Source of the DNA: Leptodontidium sp. MPI-SDFR-AT-0119
Taxonomy: Eukaryota > Ascomycota > Leotiomycetes > Helotiales > Leptodontidiaceae
Length of the DNA stretch: 64,000 nucleotides
Assembly (NCBI GenBank): GCA_020726505.1
Contig: JAHLEZ010000028.1
Coordinates: 620,001 to 684,000, forward strand
Direction of reading: 5' to 3'
Shown here: positions 51,172 through 60,390 of the stretch, one piece after another
How the letters are laid out: each line of letters begins with the position of its first letter
Position numbering within the stretch: the stretch's first letter is position 1
Made by a program: the position numbers and the translations under genes
Notes under the pieces: generated by a model
What the model saw: only the letters and a program-made list of their open reading frames with translations
Told to the model about the DNA's origin: nothing
The model's database searches: none

Positions 51172-51381
51172 TTAGTCTTTAAAGGGGGGGACGACATACT
51201 GCCGCATATTAAAATTATCAAAATAATCGCTAAACCGACTTCGTACTACTAAGAACCACAATTCAGGACACCTTAACACCACAACAAGTACAAAGAAGAG
51301 CTTATATAGCCCTAAGTAAGTCAGAGAGAATATTAGCCTCACGTTATAAAAACACTTATCTCTTAGAGTAAAACTCAACAA
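51172..51381 (-). other. Antisense open frame in the X2 tail (69 residues)
   Basis: An open minus-strand frame rich in Leu, Phe, Val and Tyr, opposite the X2 tail. The same frame in X1 (plus, about 31.9-32.3 kb) reads nearly the same residues, except that a Trp here is a TAG there, and is longer. That substitution pattern is what a RIP-damaged coding frame would show, but it is also what any frame of a RIP-ed repeat can show by chance. No family recognised. Confidence 0.25.
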
Positions 51382-53229
51382 GAAACTAGCGCCCTTATAA
51401 ACTACTTACTACATACAAACACACGACAGGTTTAAAACGAGACTACTATTATTAAGCTAATAATATTCTAGGCGGTAAAAAGTAACTTCATTTAAATAGG
51501 CTAATTGTCGGGCTCGATCTACAGGACTAAATTCTAAAACGGCAGGTTAAACTTGTGACTTAGGCTAGAAATTCGAGTCTAACGTATTAGACACCCCGAA
51601 GAATATAGACGCAATATACTTAGGCGCTAACTCTTAGTAATTAATAAAAAGAGAGGAAATAACGAAGTAAGTCTATTATTCCCAGGGATAAAGTTAACAC
51701 TCACAGAGTTATTAAACCTTAATATAGCGCATAGCGATTTATAAAGGACAACACTAAGAGTACTATCGATAAACTAGCCTTAAACTAGTAAGTAAATCAC
51801 ACGATTTATGTAAGGCAGGCAGAAGTCTAGGAAATCTCTTAGTAAAGAGCTAATAATACGCTTAGAATTAGAGCCGTACTCTTTAAAACCTTAAGTTAAT
51901 AACTACAATATAACTAACGCTAACTCTACCCCACGTACTAGAGATCTAAGTATATTATTAGCTAATGACCCTAACTAGTAAACCTTTCAGGGATCGAGTG
52001 TTAGTCGATTACCCCTAATTAGCTCTGTCTAAAGTCTCTCGCCTGTTAAGTCAAGGCCTCTTTTATATATACGTTAATACTTTTTAGTCCCTTCTCGTTA
52101 GAAAGTCTAAAAGAATAAAGACTTCTCTTGCCGTTCACTAATACTAATAGACAAGAAGTAATATACTTCGTACTCAGAGTACTAATAAGAGACTATAAGT
52201 TATAGATAACTTTTAAATATAGTATAATAGTTCTACGACTATAATAGACTTATAAGTAAGAGTACCGCTATTCTAGACTCGTATTAATATCGCTAAAGTA
52301 ATAAAGACTCTATACCCTCGACCTTTAGCTAAGTTCAGTAATAAGTACTAGTAATTAATTAAGGCTAAGGGAGTGACCTTAAGTGTTCTCATAAATGTTT
52401 TGTCACTGCTTACTATATTATTCCGAGAAGTGTCGTTAAGTAAAACGGACAAAGACAAAGCCAACAACTTACAGAGTAACTAGTTAAGAGTCAAGTCTAG
52501 TTTCGACCTCGAGATTAACAATAAGTTCTTCAACCCTTATTAAAGAACTAAAGTAATCAAGAGACCTTAACTAAGACTAAACTACTATTCTAAGAAGATC
52601 TCTAGCTAGTAAGACCCTATAGTATGCCATCTTATACTTAGTTATTACTAGCTTAATAATACTTGAGTTAACTAAACTCTTTTGCCCTTAAAAAGCTCAA
52701 CTATTTTAAAGACCCTCTATTAACTTCAATAACAAGAGGTGACTTACTTATTAAAGGGAGAAGGGGCCATTTCCACTATACTAAGAACTAAGAACCTATT
52801 ATAGCCTCCTAACCCTACTCGGCGCATTACGACTATTAGTTTACTTATTCCTCCCGGCTTTCTACTATAAACCTTCGAAATTAGTAGATCTAGCCTTTAC
52901 CTTATTTAACTAACTAATTAATAAGAGACTAGCGGAATAATGCCACCTATCTTTAGTAGTATAACTTGCGCAAGTATAATAAGAGTATATCTATAGAGGG
53001 ACTCGAAAACTACTTAGTGACTTATTACTAAGGGAAGATTAGTACGGCGTGACACGCACGTTTTAAACCTGAAGGGTAAAGTTTGATATGAGTAGTCGCA
53101 TAAGGTGGCCTTAATTCCTATTAATTTACGAACCTAAAGAAGATAAATAGTATCGTTTCCTTAACTTATTAAGAGAATATAAGTACTAGCGCTACGAAGA
53201 GGTTAGGCAGTTTAATACTTAGCTTAGAT

Positions 53230-54130
53230 AACGTTAAGGTAAAGTCCTAGAGTTCACTTTAGGCATTTCTTAAAACACGAGTTAAGGACTAAAGACAGTA
53301 GTCGCACTACGATTAGTGTAAGAAAAGTGTTAACATAATCTATAAATAGCTAGTTATGTACAAGAGAAGAGATGAGAGTATAACTCACAAAATTAAGACG
53401 CGTTAAGACCTTTATAGTATTAACCTTTAGTATTAAAGTTAAGAGCGCTTAGGCTGAGATACAAACCGATTTTAATAGCACTTCCAAGGTGGCTGACAAC
53501 GAAGGACTCTTCTCGAAGGTCTACGACGAGTTAATAGAGCTTAAATAATGTTATAAAAGGTCAACTCACTACGTTGAGGCGACTTGACTTCATACTGAAG
53601 TTACTATTTAGAGATTAAGGTGCGGAATGTTAAGGAGAGACTGCGTATAAGTTAACGCAAGTGTTGTGTTAAAGTTGTTACTCGACAGGAAGAAAAGTAA
53701 GGAAAAGCTCTCTATTACGTTACTTCTACGACTAAGCAATAGCGAAGTTGAAGGTATTAAGCTCTAATAGCGCGCTGAAGTTAATAGTAAAGGCCAAAGT
53801 TATTGTTTTAAAGGTACTAAATATAGAGAAGTTAGCGGCAAAGAGACCTCTAAGAGTACTAGAGTTATAATAGCTAAAGTTATCGTTAAACAGAAGGAGA
53901 TCTTGCCTTAGTAGTATAAAGAAAAGTAATAGTAAAGTCGATCTTAATATAAGCTTGGCGGGGAAGTTTACTTTCTTTAGAGGTATTATAACGAGAGAAG
54001 GTGTAAGAGGTGTCGTCTAATTAATAGAAAGAAGGAGGAAAGAGATCGAGACGCGTTAAGGTACTTTATAGAGAGAATAGTGTTAAGGAGAGATTGTTAT
54101 ATTAGAGAGTTGAAGTTAGAAGGTTAGTGG
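53230..54130 (+). pseudogene. X2 accessory reading frame downstream of pol
   Basis: One plus-strand frame reads through about 300 codons with stops only of TAA/TAG type. Protein-like segments include TTISVRKVLT, LTKLRRVKTFIVLTFSIKVKSA, VADNEGLFSKVYDELIELK, KGTKYREVSGKETSKSTRVI, and a Cys/Arg-rich end (YYNERRCKRCRLINRKKEERDRDA). The same frame is kept in X1 (about 30150-29250, minus) and in X' (about 14190-13290, minus). It has no RT, integrase or gag motif and I do not recognise it. The region between integrase and this frame may belong to it as well. Confidence 0.5.
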
Positions 54131-54338
54131 GGGGAGAGCTAGCCTTATATAGGGGGGCAGGAAGGTGCTAAGCGAGACAGTTGTTTACTTTAAAGGTGAC
54201 AAGTTAACTATTACGGGACTTTGTAGGCACTAGCTATATAACATCCTATTAACGATTTGAGACGCTCTAATTAGTTATTTATTTCTTTTTAGTATATATT
54301 GCTCGAGGACGAGTAGAGTCTTTGAAGGGGGGGACGTA

Positions 54339-54618
54339 TGTGGCGGGGACAGCCGCTAATTTCTTTTGTTATATGACTACGCTAGTCCTTCGTATATATA
54401 AGGAGTTAACACTTGACTATAGAACGTCAAGAACGTAACACTAGATATATTCTATTTATTAGAACCTTTTCCCTCCCCTCCTTTACCGATTCGTACTCTC
54501 TAGATATGTGATATCTTTAGATTTAATTGATCTATTATTTACAGAGCCTAGAATCTCCTCCAGTGGCTCGCTACATGCTACCCTCTTGTTATGTAGATTA
54601 GGGTTCGTCCCTCCCACA
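54339..54618 (+). repeat. X2 3' LTR
   Basis: 280 bp, TGTGGCGGGG...CCCACA, preceded by a polypurine tract (GAAGGGGGGGACGTA) and followed by TSD GTAT. It abuts the second piece of the X1 5' LTR in reverse orientation, which makes a local hairpin of about 240 bp per arm. Confidence 0.92.
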
Positions 54619-54859
54619 GTATATAGCGAGCCACTAGAGGAGATTCTAGGCTCTATAAATAATAGATCAATTAAATCTAAAGATATTACATATCTAGAGA
54701 GTACGAATCGGCAAAGGAGGGGAGGGAAAAGAGTTCTAATAAATAGAATATATTTAGTGTTACGTTCTTAACGTTCTATAGTCAAGTGTTAGCTCCTTAT
54801 ATGTGCGAAGGACCAGCGCAGTCATGTGACAAAAGAAATCAGGGGCTGTCCCCACCACA
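54619..54859 (-). repeat. X1 5' LTR, second piece
   Basis: Reversed LTR sequence starting GTATATAGCGAGCC and ending CCCCACCACA, lacking exactly the first 40 or so bases that are found at 42437-42480. Followed by TSD CTAG. Confidence 0.88.
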
Positions 54860-54863
54860 CTAG

Positions 54864-56254
54864 TTATCCCGGAGACTTAGGCACCCCGAAGATTCCTTAA
54901 AAGAAAGTAATGTCGATAAAGACTAAATTCTCTTTAAGCTTAAAGCTTACGAGATTTGTCTTATTAGTGCCGTAAACAAAGAGGAGACTAATAGTTCGGA
55001 ATTAAATAGCGTATTAATAGACCCGGAACTTTAGAGATAAAATAAAATCCTTTAAGATATAAAATCTATAGTCTAAAGACTTCGTAATAAAAGGGAACTT
55101 ACTTTCTTTAGTAGTTCCGAATTTTCTTTTAATAAAGGAGGCCTACTTATTATAATAAGTAAGTACGGAGAACGGTACTAGGAGATAGCCTAGTACCTAA
55201 CGACGCTTAAGACTCCGAAGTTAATAAATTAAAAACAGTTTTAAGTGTTCAAGCGTAAGGCACTAAATTATAAAGTATATAGTCGTAGAATCTGGAGGTT
55301 ACTATTAAAAGGAGCTCTAGTTAAGCTTGTTATTGATATAATAAGGGAGAAAGAGGCAATACTTAAGAGTTATTATAATAACTCTAAGTATAAAGGACAG
55401 GAAAGCACGTACTACTGAATCTTTACTTGATACTTTTAAAAAGGCCTATATATAAACTATATAAATTATATTCGGACATACTAAGACTGCCAACTCTAAT
55501 TATTTAAACGCTAGGAGGAACCCCTTTACTTAATAGTATCGAATGACCTAATAGAGAAATAAGCGCTTAATATTATGTTTATGCCGACAGAACGCAGAAA
55601 GAAGTACTTAGTAATTGCTCAGGACGATATAAGCGGTTGGGTTAAGGCAAGAGCCCTCGCTAATAAAGAGGCTAAAGAAGTAGCTGACTTTATTTAGTAA
55701 GACATTATTTACCGGCATAGACTGTTTTAAAAGCTTATTATTAATAATAAAATTAAGAATATAAGAGAAGTTATAGATTTACTTAATAAAATAAAAGTTA
55801 ACTAGATCTAAATCTTAATATATAACGCTAGAGCGAATAAGATAATTAAAAGAAAACATGGCCTAATTAAGAATACGCTTTTTAAAATAGGCGGACGCTA
55901 ACTTAACAACCTTTTAATAGTGTTATTTACGGACTAAACTATAGTATATTACCTAATAGGGTATATTCCTTTTTATATAGTTTATAAGAGAGAAACTATT
56001 TTACTTATCGAGATAACAAATCCGACTTAAAGATTATTATTTACTAAAGAGATTAGGGACCGCTCTAAGCTCCTAGAACTCCGCGCTCTCTAGTTTTAAA
56101 TACAATAAGAATATATAAACGAAGCTATACTTATAAAGACTCGCCGCCGTTAAGAAAGTAAAGAGGTATTTAATTTAAAATATAACATCCGTAAACGGCT
56201 ATTCGTTAAGGGAGGCTTAGTCTTGCGTTAGGACTTTATTAGAGAGAGAGATTG
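54864..56254 (+). mobile_element. X' fragment B (part 2): linker and integrase
   Basis: Continues the RNase H/linker interrupted at 28746. Plus-strand frames contain integrase segments clearly homologous to X2: YLVIAQDDISGWVKARALA near 55605-55660, LLNKIKVN and IYNARANKIIKR near 55780-55850, KTRRR.ESKEVFNLKYNIRKRL near 56140-56200. Diverged from X2, with many RIP stops. Confidence 0.8.
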
Positions 56255-56527
56255 TTAGTCCACAGGTCCCTACATGAGCATACTTCGGTCTAGAAAAGGG
56301 GGCGCGGGTCAAAGTCAGGGGTTAGAGTTTAGCTAGGCTGGTTTCGGTGGAGATTCGGTGGGGTTTCGTAGTATATAGTCTAGCTCTCCTCGCACTCTCT
56401 TAAAAAATACATAGATTTTGAACCACACTTTATTACTCTATCGCCATACACGCATTTGGAATATATTCACACTTGCGGCGTGGTACATGAACCGGTACTG
56501 CACCGACAGAGATATATCTACTAACTG
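56255..56527. other. Foreign, weakly mutated insert in the X' integrase
   Basis: About 273 bp with no counterpart in X1 or X2 at this point: the X' match stops after GAGAGAGAGATTG and resumes at CCTCGATTTCAAATGG. The insert contains many CA and TG dinucleotides, C- and G-rich words (GGGGGCGCGGG) and few TpA, unlike everything around it. No LTR, clear terminal inverted repeat or TSD was found. An open frame at 56418-56753 runs from the insert into the still-open X' integrase tail (YKVYKAYIKKRYYKLKELG). Confidence 0.6.
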
Positions 56528-56977
56528 TGCCCTCGATTTCAAATGGCTTAGACTTTATAAGGTTTATAAAGCCTATATAAAGAAAAGGTATTACAAACTT
56601 AAAGAGTTAGGTCTAAATAGCCCCCGACTTCGCCGGACTTTTACTAGAAATAAGCTTAAGCTCTTTTATAAGAGACAACACTTTATTTATAATAATAGCG
56701 ACAATAATAAAGAGCTTAATAAAGAATTAGATAATAACCTCACGACTAACTAAGAACTTGACATTAATATATACGACCTTAATAACCTTAAGTTCTTAGA
56801 GAACCCTGAGATTCTAATAATATAGCGTGTTCGAAATAATAAGATAATAATTAAAGTCCCTAAGCTATCTTAATAATAACGTAGTAAGTACTAAGTAGTG
56901 TTTAACTCGAAATAAACATGCCTTAATATTAGGGATTAGTATAAAGTCACACCTTTAATGTTTAAAGAGGGGGACGA
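56528..56977 (+). mobile_element. X' fragment B (part 3): end of pol and tail
   Basis: Integrase C-terminal frame remains open to 56753, encoding a basic segment (RRTFTRNKLKLFYKRQ) matching X2 50720-50790. The following tail matches X2 up to the solo LTR insertion. Confidence 0.75.
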
Positions 56978-57278
56978 TGTTACGGCTGGCCAAAGGTTGA
57001 TACGGCGAGTAGACTCAAGCTTTGTATTTAGGCCTATGGCTACGCTCAGAATCGAGAAGAAAAGACAAGGAGGAAAGGAGAGCTCTCCGTAAGGGGGAGC
57101 TCGAGTATAAATACATGAAGGACCCTCCTAATAGGGCCTAGCGCAGTCGAGTGCCATTCACGTCAACATATCGCAGGCTCGCCACCTAGTCGTCCCTATC
57201 GGGCTTAGCGCCGTCGCATAGCTAGCGATGCTACGAGCCAGTGTCGGTTAGAATACGAGGGCATCGTAGGTCGTAACA
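56978..57278 (-). repeat. Solo LTR of Gypsy-1
   Basis: 301 bp, reverse orientation, TGTTACGGCTGGCC...GTCGTAACA, the reverse complement of the Gypsy-1 LTR with point differences. TSD GACGA at 56973-56977 and 57279-57283. The empty site (GGGGGGACGACATAC) is visible in X2 at about 51186-51200. A solo LTR is the product of recombination between two LTRs of a full element, so a second Gypsy-1 once stood here. Confidence 0.93.
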
Positions 57279-57283
57279 GACGA

Positions 57284-57972
57284 CATATTACTACACACTA
57301 AAATAATTACTAAACCAATTTTATACTACTAAGAACTACGATTTAAGACACCTTAGTACTATAACACACACAAAGAAGAGCCTATGTAGCCCTAAGTAAT
57401 TAAAGAGAACATTAGCCCTGCGTTATAAGAATACTAATTTTTTAAAGTAAAACTTAATAAAAAACTAGCGCCCTTATAAACTACTTACTATATGCGAACA
57501 TATAATAAGTTTAGAACGAGACTGTTATTATTAAGCCGGCAATATTTTAGGCGGCAAAAAGTAACTTCGTTTAAATAGGCTAATTGTTAGGCTTAATTTA
57601 TAAGACTAGATTCTAAAACGGCAAGTTAAACTTATAGCCTAGGCTAGAAATTCGAGTCTAACGTACTAGACACCCCGAAAAATATAGACGTAATATACTT
57701 AAGCGCTAACTCTCAGTAATTAATAAAAAGAGAGGAAATAATAAAGTAAGTCTATTATTCCTAGAGACAAAGCTAACACTTATAAAGCTATTAACCCTAA
57801 TATAACGCATAGCGATTTATAAAGGACGACACTAAGAGCACTATTAACAAACTAGCCTTAAATTAGTAAATAAATCACACGATTTATATAAGGTAGGCAA
57901 AAGTCTAGGAAATCTCTTAATAAAGAGTTAATAATACACTCGGAATTAGAGCCGTGCTCTCTAAAACCTTAA
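57284..57972 (+). mobile_element. X' fragment B (part 4): tail
   Basis: Matches X2 about 51193-51890 at moderate divergence, then stops abruptly at 57972. No 3' LTR follows, so fragment B is truncated here; the missing 3' part corresponds to fragment A at the other end of the block, in inverted orientation. Confidence 0.8.
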
Positions 57973-58004
57973 ATTAATGGCCATTAATCTAATCTAATCT
58001 AATC
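57973..58004. repeat. Palindrome plus (TAATC)n at the block boundary
   Basis: A perfect 16-base palindrome ATTAATGGCCATTAAT (57973-57988) is followed by about four CTAAT/TAATC units. This is exactly where the AT-rich transposon DNA ends and balanced DNA resumes. Confidence 0.85.
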
Positions 58005-58483
58005 ATTTCTCACACTGTGTTAAATTGCACCGACGTGTACGCGATATATGCATATGTCATATCGGCTGTTCTTCCATGCTCTAATTCCCACATCGACACG
58101 GATTGGATGCGCACGTTTGGTTCGCTATCTTTAGGCTCTTGTAAGAAGCACAAATATGTCACCGACTGCTGGGTCTCGTAGCATTCAATAGGCTGTGGAT
58201 CTCCACTGTTCGTCAGTTTGGTGATTTTTGATTGTCCACCGTAATTGTACTCGAATGAGTCATAAGTTCCACTGTGACCAATTGTCGGGACTGAGATTAG
58301 CTGGGATTTTGCGGTCCGTTCAGGGGTTTGGGAGACTCTTTGTGGGATGGCAATCTATTGAATGTCGACGGGGTTGATGTTGGAGATATCTACTTTTATT
58401 ATTAGTTACGTTCAGACTCTGCCGATTTACATCAAGTTCTCTCGAAATTAGGTGGTATTTGGAAGCTTAGTTGCTATAAATTT
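58005..58483. other. Intergenic DNA downstream of the patatin gene
   Basis: Balanced composition, no gene, repeat or RNA recognised. It would contain the 3' untranslated region of the minus-strand patatin gene. Confidence 0.5.
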
Positions 58484-59776
58484 CTATGACAGGGGACTCG
58501 TACCTTCTGGTATTAGTGCTGACAGCCTTCGAAGACACGCAGCCACTTTCCTTCCCGTCTCTCCATGGTCTAGGTAAACTTGTGTTGCATCCGCCATAGC
58601 TGAGACCTCTTTGAACTCTTCAAGTCCAATGTGCGATAGACCATGAGTGGCGTTGGACCTGGGGAGGAGGTCGTTTTCCACCATACTGCCATGGCCTTGG
58701 TAGAAGTCATTTGCCGTGCGTTTAGTCTGTGTGACGATCTCCTTCATACGCTCCACTATAGTCTTCAAACTCCCGCGGAATGGCTTTCCTGGAGCACTGC
58801 CAGTCCCAATACTTATTAACAAAGTCTCTCGGCCGGGCCAAATATTACTCCCTTCTCGCTGAACCAGCTGAATAGGATTGTTGTATAAAATCCCCCCATC
58901 GACAAATCGCTGTCCATATTTCCCAATAGTTGTTGGTTCGAAGTAGTGGCGACTGATGTCGCCCGACATGCCTGCCAGATCTGGCACTCATCATAGAGAA
59001 GCTCGGTCATCATTGGGTTTTGGTAGGATCGTAAGATAGCAGGTTCGGAATTGTTCTCTCGGGCAGAGACGACGAATCTACACACAGGTGGTTAGAGGAT
59101 GGGTCGCAGGTAAAGGGAACTGATCCCAATGAAGAACTTATACCTTGCACGGCGATGCAGGATCTTTAAGGAGAGCATCCGGGTCAGTAGTCCTGCCGAT
59201 GCATTCTTTGATCGCAGCCGCCAGTACTTCCCCGTCAAATTTACCATCTGCTTGTAGGAAGTCCTTGCTCTGACCGAAGAAATTGACTTTGTGTTGATTT
59301 GGTGTGAATACTTGCTTCGATAGTTCGAGATATGCATCTTCACAGTCCTCGACGCGCATACGGAGACGACCAAGCATTATTGCTATGATACTGCTGTAGC
59401 GTGAGCATTGCAGTATTCATTCAATGTAACCAAGACATAGCAAAAAGACTCGTGCTTGCTGGAGCGAAATGCTTCTGTATGGCGCATGATTAGTGTTTCA
59501 ATCGTGAGGGAAAGAAGAGAAATATAAATGGGACTTTGGAGACTCACCCGCCAGTGCTTGTCCCACCGATCATATCGAAAACTTGGCAGGGCTCAAGCCT
59601 CAGATCAAGAGGCCTGGATTTGTTCACGCCTCTCATAATGTGCTTGAGTATCATAATGGACGACAGACCCCTCACCCCTCCGCCATCTACATAAGGCTGT
59701 CAACCGAGCTCTTGCCAAAGTTCTGACAATACGAACCGAGAGAGAGGAGACGCAGAGGTCGGTCTTGTGACTCCAT
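58484..59776 (-). pseudogene. Patatin-like phospholipase, frameshifted
   Basis: Exon 1 59776-59737, exon 2 59686-59548, exon 3 59390 to about 59144, exon 4 about 59077-58484. The start (MESQDRPLRLLSL) runs across a 50-bp intron into the oxyanion-hole motif DGGGVRGLSS, then GGTSTGG with the GXSXG nucleophile Ser, split by a 157-bp intron. Exon 4 gives FVVSARE, IWQACRAT and, after a frame change near 58945, FVDGG with the catalytic Asp of the Ser-Asp dyad. Patatins hydrolyse acyl lipids; many fungal ones stand alone or sit at the N-terminus of NLR-type proteins. Here the protein ends about 140 residues after DGG with no NB-ARC. Phase also fails at the exon 3/4 junction unless a weaker GT six bases upstream is used. 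So it is a recent pseudogene or has a base error. Confidence 0.8.
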
Positions 59777-59965
59777 CGTAGAAGATCTGCAACTTCGATG
59801 GGGTTTTGTAGGCTGCAGTGTTTGTTGATGACTGCATGTAGCTGTCAATCTGCGATCGAATGGCGGAGAGCTGCTTCAGCCTCACCAAGCAACGCTAAGC
59901 TGCAAAGAATCGAAGTGAACCCTGTCTGTGCCATCGCCCGAAAATAGATTTCGCTTACAGGGAGG

Positions 59966-60350
59966 CTAGACTCGGTACCGAGGTATGTTTACTTCGGACA
60001 GGAAGCTACAGAAATAATGCTGCGATATTCCGTCTCCTAACACCCCCCTCGCTTTATAAATCGCCTGGAAAATTAGTGGCAAGTGCTTCCACTTAATTGT
60101 TCGATCATTCATCGAAGCGATGATTTCATTAAGATCAATATCCCTAGGGCAATCTTTATCAGAAAAGTTGGAGTCAGCTCAGGCATGCTGCGCCACATTT
60201 GATTCCAGAGCATCACCAAAGTATGAGGAATCAATCGTAGACACAGCTCCAAATAACAATGCTTCATAGGATTTGGAAGCACGGAGGTTGAAATAGATTT
60301 GAGAATCGCGAGCGACATTGGTGCATAAATCGACGACACATTCCACCACA
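59966..60350 (-). pseudogene. Possible decayed coding segment upstream of patatin, unrecognised
   Basis: One minus-strand frame runs from about 60350 to a TAG at about 59966 with a single internal TGA. It reads like real protein: DSQIYFNLRASKSYEALLFG, VSTIDSSYFGDALES, then after the stop NFSDKDCPRDIDLNEIIASM and KHLPLIFQAIYKARGVLGDG. A competing open frame (60408-60109, 99 residues) looks less natural. It might be a gene fragment, or an exon whose partner lies under the DUF1223 promoter. No family recognised. Confidence 0.35.
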
Positions 60351-60390
60351 GAGTTCGATAAACTGCATCAATCACCTCCTCCATAGAACC

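Larger units (their letters stand above)
42481..54618 (+). mobile_element. X2: second copy of family X, inserted into the X1 5' LTR
   Basis: Plus orientation, 12,138 bp, 280-bp LTRs at 42481-42760 and 54339-54618 beginning TGTGGCGGGG and ending CCCACA. TSD GTAT at 42477-42480 and 54619-54622. X1 and X2 are head to head, so 29.0-42.4 kb and 42.8-54.3 kb form a giant imperfect inverted repeat. Plus-strand order is gag (about 43.6-45.4), protease (46.5-46.8), RT (48.0-48.8), RNase H (48.8-49.2), integrase (49.7-50.7), then about 3.5 kb of extra 3' sequence before the polypurine tract at about 54320-54336. RT before integrase places it in Ty3/Gypsy. RIP stops throughout. Confidence 0.92.
28747..54859 (-). 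mobile_element. X1: Gypsy-type LTR retrotransposon, split by X2 and carrying a TRIM
   Basis: Minus orientation. 3' LTR at 28747-29027 (281 bp). The 5' LTR is in two pieces, 42437-42480 and 54619-54859, because X2 inserted into it; the pieces sum to 281 bp once the 4-bp duplication is removed. TSD CTAG lies at 28743-28746 and 54860-54863, and the X' sequence reads continuously across it. By position against X2, gag lies at about 41.6-39.8 kb, protease 38.7-38.4, RT 37.2-36.4, integrase 33.5-32.7, all minus. The element is about 13.97 kb without X2, including the 1.7-kb TRIM. RIP stops throughout. Confidence 0.9.

Noticed and set aside
29000..54300. Giant inverted duplication (segmental palindrome)
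   Set aside because: The LTRs and the GTAT and CTAG duplications show two nested transposon insertions instead of a segmental duplication.
54508..54771. An 87-residue open frame across the LTR pair
   Set aside because: It spans the X2 3' LTR and the reversed X1 LTR piece, so its sequence is hairpin LTR DNA.
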